From the NCBI RefSeq assembly GCF_016904675.1, contig NZ_CP070228.1:434001-498000 (forward strand): DNA of 64,000 nucleotides, in the 5' to 3' direction. This stretch comes from Arcanobacterium phocisimile (lineage in GTDB: Bacteria; Actinomycetota; Actinomycetes; Actinomycetales; Actinomycetaceae). The notes beneath the pieces are model-generated. The model was not told the DNA's origin, ran no database searches, and worked only from the letters and a program-made list of their open reading frames with translations. Of this stretch, positions 1 to 9,738 are shown in pieces. The position numbers were made by a program, and so were the translations under genes. Every line of letters starts with the position of its first letter. Within the stretch, counting starts at the first letter, position 1.

Positions 1-1
1 T

Positions 2-1531
2 GAGCGCGGAATGCTCACCTCGCTTAATGTCCATCCAGCTGACGGAGTGCGCTTCCATGAGGACGCATATCAGGATATGTGCCGGGAGTTGGGGAAGGAA
101 CCTGATGGTACGCCGGTTGAGTTTAATCCAGTGGATCGCCGGTTTATGGACGCATATTTCAATGTGTTGCATAAGCAGCTGGAAGCGCAAGGCGTTGACT
201 TTTGGTGGATTGACTGGCAGCAAGGCGAGCAGACCAGTATTCCTGGTCTAGATCCGCTCTGGATGCTCAACCATTATCATTATCTGAACTCTTCGATCCG
301 CAATATCTCGCGAAAGGCGATCTTTTCTCGTTATGCGGGTTTGGGTTCGCATCGTTATCCGATTGGTTTTTCTGGCGATGCCATCACCTCATGGGATTCG
401 TTAGCATTCCAGCCGTATTTCACGGCCAATGCTGCCAACGTTGGCTACTACTGGTGGAGCCATGATATTGGCGGACATATGGCTGGGATACGTAACAACG
501 AATTGCATACTCGCTGGGTGCAGTTTGGTGTTTTTTCGCCAATCATGCGTCTCCATGCTACGGCGTCGCCATTCACTAGCAAAGAACCGTGGGTGTTCCC
601 GCAACCGTATTGTGATACGCAGATTAGTTTCTTGCAACTTCGTCACCAGCTCATTCCGTATGTGTATACGTCGATGTGGCAGAGCATAGATGGGCGGGCG
701 CCAATTCGGCCGCTGTATCACGATTATGGTGACGACGGCGAAGCCTACCAGCACCCGAACACGTATCTTTTTGGTGAGTCGATGATTGTTGTGCCAATTG
801 TGGCACCTCTCGATCCAGATTCGCATTACGCGGGTGCGACTGGATGGTTGCCGGAGGGTACATGGTATGACTTTTTCAATGGAAAGAGATACTTAGGCGG
901 CCAGGAAACGGTGTTCTACCGTGATATCACGAGCTATCCGGTACTTGCTAAAGCCGGAAGTATCGTTGCGTTAGCTACCGATACCTATGCAGGTGTGGCC
1001 GATCATCCGCATGCTGTTACGTTACGTGTTTTCCTCGGAGATGGCGTAAGTGAGTTGATTGAGGACGACGGCGGTGACCAGCCTTATCGTTATCGCCTCC
1101 ACCAAAACTATGGTGGTACCTCGGTACATATTAGTGTTCAAGCACAGCAGGATGCGCCATCGCGTATGGCCGATGTTGAACTGCAGTTGATGGGAGTTCG
1201 CTCGTGTTCGTACCCGGGAACGTATGAAGCGAACGCGTATCGGATTTCTTTGGGGGAGTGCGATATGGCATCCCTGGATGTGCATATCGCGGATCTTGAG
1301 CTGGATATTCCCGATATTCGCCGGAAGGTTTTCGAGGTGATTGATCAAGCAGAAGGCTTCTTGCAGACGAAGGAGACGTTGTGGGAAGAAGCTCTGCGGT
1401 TTATTGAGACGGTTGAGTCTGATGTTCAAACGCAGGTGAGTTTTGCGGATGCCGGAGCAGATAGCCACCTGCGTCGGGTAGTTTCCGAACGTATTGAGTG
1501 TTATCGAGCGCTGTTAGCTTCTATTCGTTAA
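2..1531 (+). CDS. GH31 alpha-glucosidase/alpha-xylosidase family protein, 5' end outside window
   Basis: Glycoside hydrolase family 31 enzyme that hydrolyses terminal alpha-glucosidic or alpha-xylosidic bonds. The reading frame is open to the left edge, so the first in-frame ATG at 11 is internal and the N-terminal part is missing. The GH31 nucleophile region is visible as WWIDWQQGE (about residues 65-73 from that ATG) and the acid/base region as FSGDAITSWDSL (about 120-131). The C-terminal half carries the beta-sandwich domains usual in this family, followed by an acidic helical tail. It is convergent with glgB and shares the strong hairpin at 1557-1608 as terminator. The placement beside the GlgE operon suggests a role in alpha-glucan or maltose metabolism, but the substrate cannot be read from the sequence. 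Confidence 0.85.
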   Translation, partial: ERGMLTSLNVHPADGVRFHEDAYQDMCRELGKEPDGTPVEFNPVDRRFMDAYFNVLHKQLEAQGVDFWWIDWQQGEQTSIPGLDPLWMLNHYHYLNSSIRNISRKAIFSRYAGLGSHRYPIGFSGDAITSWDSLAFQPYFTANAANVGYYWWSHDIGGHMAGIRNNELHTRWVQFGVFSPIMRLHATASPFTSKEPWVFPQPYCDTQISFLQLRHQLIPYVYTSMWQSIDGRAPIRPLYHDYGDDGEAYQHPNTYLFGESMIVVPIVAPLDPDSHYAGATGWLPEGTWYDFFNGKRYLGGQETVFYRDITSYPVLAKAGSIVALATDTYAGVADHPHAVTLRVFLGDGVSELIEDDGGDQPYRYRLHQNYGGTSVHISVQAQQDAPSRMADVELQLMGVRSCSYPGTYEANAYRISLGECDMASLDVHIADLELDIPDIRRKVFEVIDQAEGFLQTKETLWEEALRFIETVESDVQTQVSFADAGADSHLRRVVSERIECYRALLASIR

Positions 1532-1556
1532 TGCGGATCGCTCAGCTTGCTGAACG

Positions 1557-1608
1557 TAAGTAAAAGCCTTGGGTCCTTTCAAATGAAAGGACCCAAGGCT
1601 TTTACTTA
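1557..1608. terminator. bidirectional intrinsic terminator between GH31 gene and glgB
   Basis: Perfect 24-bp inverted repeat (1557-1580 with 1585-1608) around a four-base AAAT loop. AAAAG/CTTTT at the stem ends supplies a T-run on either strand. It lies between two convergent genes and can stop both. Confidence 0.9.
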
Positions 1609-1634
1609 GTCGAGGTGAATCGAGCCGGGCTCTG

Positions 1635-3818
1635 TTACTTCTTTGGCGTGAGGTAGACAGCGCCGAGCGGTGGCAGCTGGACAAGCGCGGATTGTGCGCG
1701 GCCGTTCCATGGGATATCTTCGGTGTGGATAGCTCCCATATTGCCAACTCCGGAACCGCCGTATTCAAGGGCGTCAGTGTTGACGATTTCTTCCCATTCG
1801 CCTTCCAGTGGTAGCCCGATACGGTAGTCCATATGTGGGGTTCCAGCGAAGTTTAGGGCGACGACGACGATATCGTCGTCGATGGAGGACTTACGGATGA
1901 AGGTCAGAACGTTGTTGTCTCCGTCGGAACCGTCGATCCATTCAAATCCACGTTGAGTGAAGTCTTCGGACCATAGTGCTGGATGTTCTTGGTAGACGGC
2001 GTTGAGTCGTGCCAGGCAGGACATGACACCATCGTGGCTAGGATTGTCGATGAGCCACCAGTCCAAGCCTTTGCCTTCGTTCCATTCGGAGATTTGAGCG
2101 AACTCTTGTCCCATGAACAGGAGCTGTTTTCCTGGATGCGCCCATTGGTAGCCGAACAGGAGGCGTACACCAGCGAGTTTCTGCCATGGATCGCCTGGCA
2201 TCTTTTCGTACAGTGAGCCTTTTCCGTGGACGACCTCATCATGGGAGATAGGTAGCGCGAACTGTTCGGAGAAGGCGTAGACGAGGGAGAAGGTGATTTC
2301 GCCGTGATGCCAGCGCCGGTTGATGGGCTCTTCTTGGATGTAGCGCAACGTGTCGTTCATCCATCCCATATTCCATTTCAGTCCGTAGCCGAGGCCGCCT
2401 TCGGAGGTCATGCGGGTCACGCCTTCCCACGAGGTGGATTCTTCGGCGATCATCATGATGCCTGGGTGGTTGCGGTAGGCGGTAGCGTTGGCTTCTTGGA
2501 TGAAGGAGATAGCTTCGAGGTTCTCGCGTCCACCGTACTGGTTTGGTTCCCATTGGCCAGCTTCACGCGAGTAATCGAGGTAGAGCATGGATGCTACGGC
2601 GTCGACGCGAATACCGTCGATGTGGAATTCGTCGAGCCAGTAGAGTGCGTTGGCAACGAGGAAGTTTTTGACTTCATTTCGGCCAAAATTAAAGACGTAG
2701 GTTCCCCAGTCTGGGTGTTCGCCACGCATCGGGTTGGGGTCTTCAAATAATGGAGTGCCGTCGAAGCGTGCCAGGGCCCAGTCGTCCTTCGGGAAGTGTG
2801 CGGGTACCCAGTCCATGATGACGCCGATTCCAGCCTTGTGGAGTTCGTTAATGAGATAACGCAGTTCATCGGGGGTGCCGAATCGTGCAGTGGGCGAGTA
2901 GTAGCCGGTGACTTGATATCCCCATGATGGTCCGAAGGGGTGTTCGGCTAGTGGCATGAACTCGACGTGCGTGAAACCGAGGTACTTCACGTGGCCGATG
3001 AGCTGTTCTGCCATATCTTTGAAGTCTAAGCCCATTCGCCATGAGCCGAGGTGTACTTCGTAGATAGAGATCGGGCCGGAGTGTGGGTCTCGGGCGGCTC
3101 GTTGGTCGAGCCAAGCGTCGTCGCTCCACTCAAAGTTGCTTGCGGTAATAATCGATGCGGTTGACGGTGGAACTTCAGTCCGGCGGGCGAATGGGTCGGC
3201 CTTTTGGTGCCAGGAGCCGTCAGGGTATTGGATCTCGAACTTGTAGCGAGCGTCTTCTTTAGCTCCCGGAATGAACAATTCCCAGACGCCAGAAGTGCCC
3301 ATGGTGCGCATGGCGGAGACGGTTCCGTTCCAGGCGTTGAAATCGCCGACGACGCGCACGGCACGGGCGTTCGGTGCCCATACTGCAAATGCGGTTCCGG
3401 AGACGAGTCCCATTTCAGTTTCGTAGGTGGTGAGGTGCGCACCGAGTACGTCCCAGAGGCGTTCATGGCGTCCCTCGTTGAACAGGTAAGTATCCATTTC
3501 GCCGACTGTTGGCAAGAACCGATAGCCATCATCACCGACGGAGTCGAAATCGCCGTAGCGGGCTCGAATACGGTAATCGCGGATGTTCTTTCCGGGTAGG
3601 ACTGCCACCCACACGCCGTTGTGTTCATGGGTTGCTGGATATTCGTCATTCGGGGTGATAACAGTAACTTCGTCTGCTAGTTGACGAATAACGCGTACTG
3701 TCACGTTAGTGCCGTCCGAATGTGGTCCAAGGATGTCATGCGGGGCGTGGTAGTGGCCATTGGAAACAGCGTCAAGTATTTCGCTACTGACAGTTATTGG
3801 TTCAAGCTGTGCGTTCAT
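1635..3818 (-). CDS. glgB: 1,4-alpha-glucan branching enzyme GlgB
   Basis: Transfers segments of linear alpha-1,4-glucan to make alpha-1,6 branches. The 727 residues match the usual GlgB length. Two N-terminal CBM48/early-set domains (about residues 15-240) precede a GH13 barrel. The catalytic nucleophile lies in GIRVDAVASMLYLDYSR, the acid/base in MIAEEST and the transition-state Asp in LPISHDEVVHGKGS. It is the last gene of the minus-strand run glgE-treS-mak-glgB, 54 bp after mak. Its product would branch the linear glucan made by GlgE. The ATG start at 3818 gives the normal N-terminus. Confidence 0.96.
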   Translation of the reverse strand: MNAQLEPITVSSEILDAVSNGHYHAPHDILGPHSDGTNVTVRVIRQLADEVTVITPNDEYPATHEHNGVWVAVLPGKNIRDYRIRARYGDFDSVGDDGYRFLPTVGEMDTYLFNEGRHERLWDVLGAHLTTYETEMGLVSGTAFAVWAPNARAVRVVGDFNAWNGTVSAMRTMGTSGVWELFIPGAKEDARYKFEIQYPDGSWHQKADPFARRTEVPPSTASIITASNFEWSDDAWLDQRAARDPHSGPISIYEVHLGSWRMGLDFKDMAEQLIGHVKYLGFTHVEFMPLAEHPFGPSWGYQVTGYYSPTARFGTPDELRYLINELHKAGIGVIMDWVPAHFPKDDWALARFDGTPLFEDPNPMRGEHPDWGTYVFNFGRNEVKNFLVANALYWLDEFHIDGIRVDAVASMLYLDYSREAGQWEPNQYGGRENLEAISFIQEANATAYRNHPGIMMIAEESTSWEGVTRMTSEGGLGYGLKWNMGWMNDTLRYIQEEPINRRWHHGEITFSLVYAFSEQFALPISHDEVVHGKGSLYEKMPGDPWQKLAGVRLLFGYQWAHPGKQLLFMGQEFAQISEWNEGKGLDWWLIDNPSHDGVMSCLARLNAVYQEHPALWSEDFTQRGFEWIDGSDGDNNVLTFIRKSSIDDDIVVVALNFAGTPHMDYRIGLPLEGEWEEIVNTDALEYGGSGVGNMGAIHTEDIPWNGRAQSALVQLPPLGAVYLTPKK

Positions 3819-3872
3819 ACGTTTATTTTCCCATGTTTTGGTGTGATTTACATCTAATAATACGGTTCAATT

Positions 3873-5261
3873 TTATGAAAGTGCCTTTCGCACTCCCGCT
3901 AGTGGAATATCGATCCAGTCTGGCCGTGATACTGCTTCGTAGCAGACCTCGTAGAGGGCTTTGTCGATAATGAGCGCGGTAAGAATTGTGTGTTCGGTTT
4001 CGGTCAGTGTGCCGTATCCGGTCAAGAATTTTTCGGTAGCTTGCTGTGCCCAGGTGGCGCATCGTTCAGCGTCGGCACCTGCCTTGTGGGCAGCGCCCGC
4101 TGCGTAATCGAATGAGCGGATCATGCCGGCAACATCGCGCAACGCCATATCGGGTTGTGTGCGCTGGGCTAATGGCCGCAACGGTTCGCCTTCAAAGTCG
4201 AGGGCAACCCAGCCGCGTCCGGGCACATCTAAGACTTGTCCGAGATGGTAATCGCCATGAATGCGTTGCGTTTCCGGCCACGCGAGCGCCAAGGTGGCGT
4301 CATAAATTGTCCGAATCTGTGCCTGTAGTGTTTCAAGCTCTGGGACTTGGGCGATTGCGGCTTGGGCGCGTTCCATCAACGTGTTGACGACGCCGATCTG
4401 GTCGGCTTTACTCGTTCCGAAACTGCTCCGGAGTTCGTTGTGGATTTCACGCGTTATCTGACCTAGCGCCACGATACGTTCGCCTTGCTCGGCGCTCATT
4501 ACTGGCCCGTGCGTGTTGAGATCGGTGAGGAACACTTGCCAAGCATCAACTGAGCCGGCAAGAAATTCTTGCGCCACAAAAAGATCAGCATGGTCGGTTC
4601 CCGGCCATGCAGCGGCAACTGATCCGTATTGTTTCGGAACGTGGTGCGAACCGGCATCGTCGAGTGCCAGTTGGAGTTCGACGTCGGGATTGTGGCCGGG
4701 GGAGACCACTCGCAAAAGCTTACAAATCAAGCCTACGGGCTGATTTTCGACAACCGGGTCGAACCGGTAAATAATCGAGGTGTTGGATTGTTCAGAGGTG
4801 AGTTTATGCGAGCTTGCCGGCGCTGGAAGATCGTGAATATTTCGTGCCGGGGTGAGCCGTAAATCTAATTCTTCACCAGTATTATCGACCCAAATTGCAG
4901 GATTGTAGAGCGAAGTAAAAGATCCGTTGAGGAGTTGATACAGATCGTCTTGACCGCGCCGATGTTCGGTAGCATCGCAGATTGCAAGCGAGATTGTTTC
5001 TCCGGATTCGAGATGACCGTCGGCAACTGTGATCAGTCCAGAATTCGCTTCGTGGTTGACGCTGTAGGTCAACGGAACACAGAACAAGGTTCCGGACACT
5101 TCGAGTAGATGAAGAAAAGTGATCGTGTCATTTGCTGGGGTAGGTAACGCACAGCTTGCCACACAGGTAATATCTGTCACCTGCGTACCGCGATACCAGC
5201 GCGCAGCCCCGATCCACGGACGAAGTAGTGGAATGACGTCGTCAAAGTTAATTCTGATCAT
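3873..5261 (-). CDS. mak: maltokinase (maltose-1-phosphate synthase)
   Basis: Phosphorylates maltose with ATP to maltose-1-phosphate, the GlgE donor. The 462 residues show an N-terminal cap domain and an aminoglycoside-phosphotransferase-like kinase core. The catalytic loop is HGDYHLGQVLDV and the metal-binding DFEG follows in VALDFEGEPLRPL. The start overlaps the end of treS by 14 bp, indicating translational coupling. In mycobacteria Mak and TreS form one complex, and their adjacency here fits that. Assignment rests on these motifs and the operon context. Confidence 0.93.
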   Translation of the reverse strand: MIRINFDDVIPLLRPWIGAARWYRGTQVTDITCVASCALPTPANDTITFLHLLEVSGTLFCVPLTYSVNHEANSGLITVADGHLESGETISLAICDATEHRRGQDDLYQLLNGSFTSLYNPAIWVDNTGEELDLRLTPARNIHDLPAPASSHKLTSEQSNTSIIYRFDPVVENQPVGLICKLLRVVSPGHNPDVELQLALDDAGSHHVPKQYGSVAAAWPGTDHADLFVAQEFLAGSVDAWQVFLTDLNTHGPVMSAEQGERIVALGQITREIHNELRSSFGTSKADQIGVVNTLMERAQAAIAQVPELETLQAQIRTIYDATLALAWPETQRIHGDYHLGQVLDVPGRGWVALDFEGEPLRPLAQRTQPDMALRDVAGMIRSFDYAAGAAHKAGADAERCATWAQQATEKFLTGYGTLTETEHTILTALIIDKALYEVCYEAVSRPDWIDIPLAGVRKALS

Positions 5262-6948
5262 GATTCCTCGTTAACTCCAACCAGAAGAAGTCTCGCGAAC
5301 CGAGGGTCAACTGGTAGGTTCCGTCGTTGTCGATATCAGGGAAACGTGCCCCGCCGAAGACGTCTCGCACCTGGCAACCGGCGAAATCCGGGAGCTCGAT
5401 GCGGGCGGCACGTGGTGTGTTGGCCATATTCATCACGCACAACATGGCTTGATCGTTGTTGACGCGGGTGTAGGCGAGAACCGATTCGTGGTCGGTGTCG
5501 CGGAGCTCAAACGCGCCATTTCCTAACACTGGATACCGCGAACGGATCTGCAAAATACCGCGCATCCAATGCAGCAGTGATGACGATTGGGCTAGCTGGG
5601 ATTCCACGTTCGTTCCCTGATAGTGATAAACCAAGGATTGTACGAGTGGCAGGTAGAGTTTGCCAGGATCAGCGCTGGAAAAACCAGCATTACGATCGGG
5701 AGTCCATTGCATCGGGGTGCGTACCGAGTCTCGGTCGTCGAGCCAAATGTTGTCGCCCATACCGATTTCGTCGCCGTAGTACAGGCAAGGCGAACCTGGC
5801 AGGGAGAGTAGGAGGGCGTTGGCGAGTTCGATTTCGGCGCGCGAATTGCCTAGGAGTGGTGCGAGTCGGCGTCGAATGCCAACGTTTGCGCGCATGCGCG
5901 GATCTTCGGCATACCAGCCATACATTTTGGCGCGTTCTTCGGTGGAAACCATTTCGAGGGTGAGCTCGTCGTGGTTACGTAAGAATGTTCCCCATTGCCC
6001 GCCGGCTGGAATATCTGGGGTGGCTTTGAGGATTTCTTGGATTGCGGTGGCACGCTGGTCGCGCAAGGCATAGTAGATGCGTGGCATGACGGGGAAGTGG
6101 AAACACATATGGCATTCGGGGTTTTCTTCGGTGCCATAGTATTCGACCACATCTTCGGGCCACTGGTTGGCTTCGGCGATAAAGATTCGTCCCGGATAGG
6201 ATTCGTCGATTTCTCGGCGCAGGCGCGCAATAAATTCGTGTGTCCGCGGCAGGTTTTCGCAGTTCGTTCCCTCTTCTTCGAATAGATACGGGATAGCGTC
6301 TAGGCGGAATCCGTCGACGCCGATTTCGCACCAGAATTTGACGACGTCGATGATGGCTTCTTGCACGGCCGGGTTTTCAAAGTTGAGATCTGGCTGGTGG
6401 GAGAAGAAGCGGTGCCAGAAGTATTGCCGGCGTACCGGATCGAAGGTCCAGTTCGATGCCTCGGTATCGATGAAGATAATGCGGGCGTCGGCGTATTCTT
6501 CGTCGGTGTCGCGCCACACATAGAAATCGCCGTAGGGCCCGTCGGGGTTAGCACGTGAGCTTTGGAACCACGGATGTTGATCGGAGGTGTGGTTGGCGAC
6601 GATGTCGATCACGATACGGATACCGCGCTGGTGTGCATGGTCGACCAGTTCGGCAAAATCCTCCATCGAACCGTATTCGGATTTAATCGCCGTATAGTTC
6701 GAAATATCGTAGCCGCCGTCGCGCATCGGTGACGGATAGAACGGCGGGATCCACAGTGCATCTACCCCTAGCCATTGCAGGTAGTCGAGGTGATCGATCA
6801 GACCACGAAAGTCGCCTGTCCCGGTACCGTGAGTGTCGCCAAATGCGCGCAAGAGCACCTCGTAAAAGACGGCAGTGCGGAACCAGTTGGGATCAGCGTT
6901 GATGCCGGGGCGGTCGAGCGGCGGCATAGTGATAGTGGGTTTGGTCAA
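5248..6948 (-). CDS. treS: trehalose synthase TreS (maltose alpha-D-glucosyltransferase)
   Basis: Interconverts trehalose and maltose. The 566-residue GH13 protein is the stand-alone form, without the kinase fusion seen in some bacteria. The nucleophile is in GVDGFRLDAIPYLFEEEGT, the acid/base in FIAEANQWPEDVV and the third carboxylate in RNHDELTLEMV. The start codon is TTG at 6948 and overlaps the glgE stop codon (6945-6947) in a TTGA arrangement, so translation is probably coupled. TreS feeds maltose to Mak in the next gene. Confidence 0.94.
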   Translation of the reverse strand: MTKPTITMPPLDRPGINADPNWFRTAVFYEVLLRAFGDTHGTGTGDFRGLIDHLDYLQWLGVDALWIPPFYPSPMRDGGYDISNYTAIKSEYGSMEDFAELVDHAHQRGIRIVIDIVANHTSDQHPWFQSSRANPDGPYGDFYVWRDTDEEYADARIIFIDTEASNWTFDPVRRQYFWHRFFSHQPDLNFENPAVQEAIIDVVKFWCEIGVDGFRLDAIPYLFEEEGTNCENLPRTHEFIARLRREIDESYPGRIFIAEANQWPEDVVEYYGTEENPECHMCFHFPVMPRIYYALRDQRATAIQEILKATPDIPAGGQWGTFLRNHDELTLEMVSTEERAKMYGWYAEDPRMRANVGIRRRLAPLLGNSRAEIELANALLLSLPGSPCLYYGDEIGMGDNIWLDDRDSVRTPMQWTPDRNAGFSSADPGKLYLPLVQSLVYHYQGTNVESQLAQSSSLLHWMRGILQIRSRYPVLGNGAFELRDTDHESVLAYTRVNNDQAMLCVMNMANTPRAARIELPDFAGCQVRDVFGGARFPDIDNDGTYQLTLGSRDFFWLELTRNHDQN

Positions 6949-9026
6949 GGTAACACCTTCACAGATAGAATATGGGCAACTTGGCCGTGCGGATCAAGAC
7001 GTACGTATGGAGCTTCGTTCCACAGATAGGTTTGGCCGTTCATTTCGTCGGTCACTTGCAATAGTGGACCGTTGTCCCAACGCGGGGAGATGCCAAACGG
7101 GGAGAGGTCAAGATACACACTAGCATCTCGAGAGGCGTACGGATCGAGATTGACGACAACGATAACTGCATCCAACGTGCCATCCGGAGTTTCTTCAGGA
7201 CGGGCAATCTTTGTAAATGACACGATTTTGTCATTTGAAGTGGGGTTGATGGTGACGTTACGTAACCGTTGCAAAGCTGTGTGCTTGTTGCGAATCGAAT
7301 TGAGTAGTTTCAGCAATGTGGACATGCCGTTATGTTCGGCAACGGCATAGTTGCGGGGCTTGTATTCATACTTTTCGTTGTCGATCTGTTCTTCGGCATC
7401 TGGGCGGGCGATATTTTCTATGAGTTCGTAACCGTTGTAGATTCCCCAGGTGGGAGAACCAGTCGCAGCGAGAATCGCACGAATCGCAAACGCTGGAATC
7501 CCACCGCGTTGCATGTACGGGGTGAGAATGTCGTGGGTGGTCGGCCAGAACGCTGGACGCATGCGGTGCGCTGATTCGTGGGAGACTTCGGTGAGATATT
7601 TTTCGATCTCTTCGCGTTCATTTCGCCACGCGAAATAGGTGTAGGACTGGTGGAATCCCACGGTTCCCAAGGTTTGCATCATAGGTGGATTAGTGAATGC
7701 TTCGGCTAAGAAAATAATGTCTGGATGGTTGTGGCGGAATTCGCCAAGGAGTCGCTGCCAGAACGCAACTGGTTTGGTGTGTGGATTATCTACTCGGAAA
7801 AGTGTTACTCCGTGGCTAACCCACAACTCGAGAATGCGCTTGATTTCTTGATAGATACCTTCTGGGTCGTTATCAAAGTTGAGCGGATAGATATCTTGAT
7901 ATTTCTTGGGTGGGTTTTCGGCGTAAGCGATGGTGCCGTCAACGCGGGTGGTAAACCATTCCGGATGCTCAGTGACCCACGGATGATCTGGGGAGCACTG
8001 CAGAGCTACATCCATCGCAACTTCCATGCCAAGCTTATGGGCTTTGGCTACGAATTCGTCAAAATCGTCGAATGTTCCTAGTTGTGGATCGATAGCATCA
8101 TGACCGCCGTCGGCAGAACCGATTGCGTACGGTGAACCAGGGTCCCCCGGTTGTGCGGTGAGCGAATTGTTACGTCCTTTGCGGTTTGTTTCACCGATAG
8201 GATGAATTGGGGTGAGGTATATGACGTCGAACCCCATCCCGGCGATGCGATCGAGATCAGTGGCTGCGGTGCGTAGTGTGCCTGATGTCCACTTGCCAGT
8301 TTCAGGGTCCTTCTTCGCGCCCACCGAACGCGGGAAGATTTCATACCAGGAACCGACAAGGGCGCGTTCGCGATCGACAAATAGCGGATACTCTTTTGAC
8401 CGAGATACCAGTTCTTTAACGGGATATTTAGCTAGTGCTTCTTGAACTTCAGGTGCTCGGGCGGCAGCTAGCTTGATTTCGGGCAGTGCACGTTTCTTGG
8501 AGATGACTGTCAGAGCTTCGCGTAGTGCAGTGCGTTCTGCGGTACGTATTGGAGTAGCTTTGACTGCTTTCTTGAAAAGAACTTCTGCTTCAGCGAAAAC
8601 GAGCGGAATGTCGATTCCTGCAGATACCTTGATTTCTGCGTTATGTAACCAGGTGGCATACGGGTCCGACCACGCTTCAACGTAAAAGCGATGAGCTCCG
8701 AGAGTGTGTGGAGTTAACCAACCCTCGTAACGGAATAACCCTGGCGCAGTATCTTGCATGGGGGTCTGGTCGATGATTTTTCCGGTTGCGTCAACCAACA
8801 CTGCGGCGGCAGCAAACTTATCGTGGCCTTCTCGGAATATGGTGGCGCTGACCGGGAACGACTCGTTGATGGTTGCCTTCACAGGGCTGGTGCCATCAAG
8901 GAGTTGGGGTGAGACCTCAACAATCGGGATCCGGCTAACAGGCTGGATCTGTGGAGTTTGAGGGCTACGTGAGGTGCGAGCCGAGCGGTTACGGACAGAA
9001 CTGGATTTACGTTGCGAAGTAGTCAC
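6945..9026 (-). CDS. glgE: alpha-1,4-glucan:maltose-1-phosphate maltosyltransferase GlgE
   Basis: Extends linear alpha-1,4-glucan using maltose-1-phosphate. The 693 residues comprise a charged, probably disordered N-terminus (about 1-30), an N-terminal beta/helical domain found only in GlgE, and a GH13_3 barrel. The nucleophile is in LFRVDNPHTKPVAFW and the acid/base in FLAEAFTNP. The GTG start at 9026 is preceded by AGGAG, but also by TAGACT six bases upstream, so the transcript may be leaderless. It is the first gene of glgE-treS-mak-glgB, which together convert trehalose to branched alpha-glucan. Confidence 0.95.
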   Translation of the reverse strand: MTTSQRKSSSVRNRSARTSRSPQTPQIQPVSRIPIVEVSPQLLDGTSPVKATINESFPVSATIFREGHDKFAAAAVLVDATGKIIDQTPMQDTAPGLFRYEGWLTPHTLGAHRFYVEAWSDPYATWLHNAEIKVSAGIDIPLVFAEAEVLFKKAVKATPIRTAERTALREALTVISKKRALPEIKLAAARAPEVQEALAKYPVKELVSRSKEYPLFVDRERALVGSWYEIFPRSVGAKKDPETGKWTSGTLRTAATDLDRIAGMGFDVIYLTPIHPIGETNRKGRNNSLTAQPGDPGSPYAIGSADGGHDAIDPQLGTFDDFDEFVAKAHKLGMEVAMDVALQCSPDHPWVTEHPEWFTTRVDGTIAYAENPPKKYQDIYPLNFDNDPEGIYQEIKRILELWVSHGVTLFRVDNPHTKPVAFWQRLLGEFRHNHPDIIFLAEAFTNPPMMQTLGTVGFHQSYTYFAWRNEREEIEKYLTEVSHESAHRMRPAFWPTTHDILTPYMQRGGIPAFAIRAILAATGSPTWGIYNGYELIENIARPDAEEQIDNEKYEYKPRNYAVAEHNGMSTLLKLLNSIRNKHTALQRLRNVTINPTSNDKIVSFTKIARPEETPDGTLDAVIVVVNLDPYASRDASVYLDLSPFGISPRWDNGPLLQVTDEMNGQTYLWNEAPYVRLDPHGQVAHILSVKVLP

Positions 9027-9032
9027 ACTCCT

Positions 9033-9038
9033 AGTCTA
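9033..9038 (-). promoter_or_regulatory. probable -10 element (TAGACT) of the glgE operon
   Basis: TAGACT on the minus strand ends six bases before the GTG of glgE. The same hexamer stands seven bases before the trpS ATG, and TATAGT stands six bases before the cmtR ATG. This spacing is what leaderless actinobacterial promoters show. An alternative is that the overlapping AGGAG is a short-spaced ribosome binding site. Confidence 0.45.
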
Positions 9039-9065
9039 ATCTAGTTATCTACGTCTCAAAAATTC

Positions 9066-9605
9066 TTAGCGGAATTGGTGTGAATGTTGATGGTCGAATT
9101 TTAGGAGTGCACGTTTGAGGTCCGGGCCGAATGCGTAGTTTCCGCTGGGGAAATGCGCAGTTGTGACGAGCTCGGGGTTGCGTTCGAGTTTGTGTTGTGT
9201 CGGCTGGGGGACGACGGCGTGGCAGGGGATGACAAGCGGAAACGGGTTTCTGGCACAGGCACTGGCTGCGGCACGCACTGCGCGTGGGTTGTTGGCCAAT
9301 TGTGCGAGTTGGGTGTAGCTCAGGGTTTTGCCTAGTGGCAGGCGGTGGAGCACTGTGCGAATTTTGGACGCCCACGGTGTGGCTGCGGGGGCGAGTGGAA
9401 GGGCGCGGAGTTTGCTAACGTCGCCGTCGTACCAGGCTGATAGCGCTTGGGTGATGAGAGCTACGAACGGATCGTGCGGGTTGGTTTCTGATTCGTGTTC
9501 GCGATTGATGAAGGTGATCTGCGTGATAACAGAGCCGGTGGTTAGGACGCGCAAACTGTATGCATCGATGATGGGATCGCCGGTATGGAGTGGGATAGTG
9601 AGCAT
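9066..9605 (-). CDS. ogt: methylated-DNA--protein-cysteine methyltransferase
   Basis: Suicide repair protein that removes alkyl groups from O6-alkylguanine. The 179 residues are normal for Ogt. The helix-turn-helix region (TLSYTQLAQLANNPRAVRAA) and the active-site cysteine in PLVIPCHAVV are present. The common motif is PCHRV, so the Arg after His is Ala here, a variant worth noting but not obviously inactivating. A good ribosome binding site (AGGAGG) precedes the ATG at 9605. It lies between glgE and glgP without functional link. Confidence 0.9.
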   Translation of the reverse strand: MLTIPLHTGDPIIDAYSLRVLTTGSVITQITFINREHESETNPHDPFVALITQALSAWYDGDVSKLRALPLAPAATPWASKIRTVLHRLPLGKTLSYTQLAQLANNPRAVRAAASACARNPFPLVIPCHAVVPQPTQHKLERNPELVTTAHFPSGNYAFGPDLKRALLKFDHQHSHQFR

Positions 9606-9661
9606 CGTCAGCCTCCTGTGGTCGGTAAGGTGACTGTATCAAGAAGCTGGTGTGGCAAAAA

Positions 9662-9707
9662 GCTGGTGGGGGTTGGCGTTCGGTTATGAACACCAACCCC
9701 CACCAGC
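9662..9707 (-). terminator. intrinsic terminator of glgP
   Basis: 15-bp perfect stem (9662-9676 with 9693-9707), GC-rich, followed on the minus strand by TTTTT. It stands directly after the glgP stop codon and before ogt. Confidence 0.85.
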
Positions 9708-9738
9708 AGATTACTTATGAGCTGATCGCTTGACTTAA

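Noticed and set aside
7000-9000. Many long open frames antisense to the GlgE operon
   Set aside because: They overlap strongly supported GH13 genes, lack ribosome binding sites and have no recognisable motifs.
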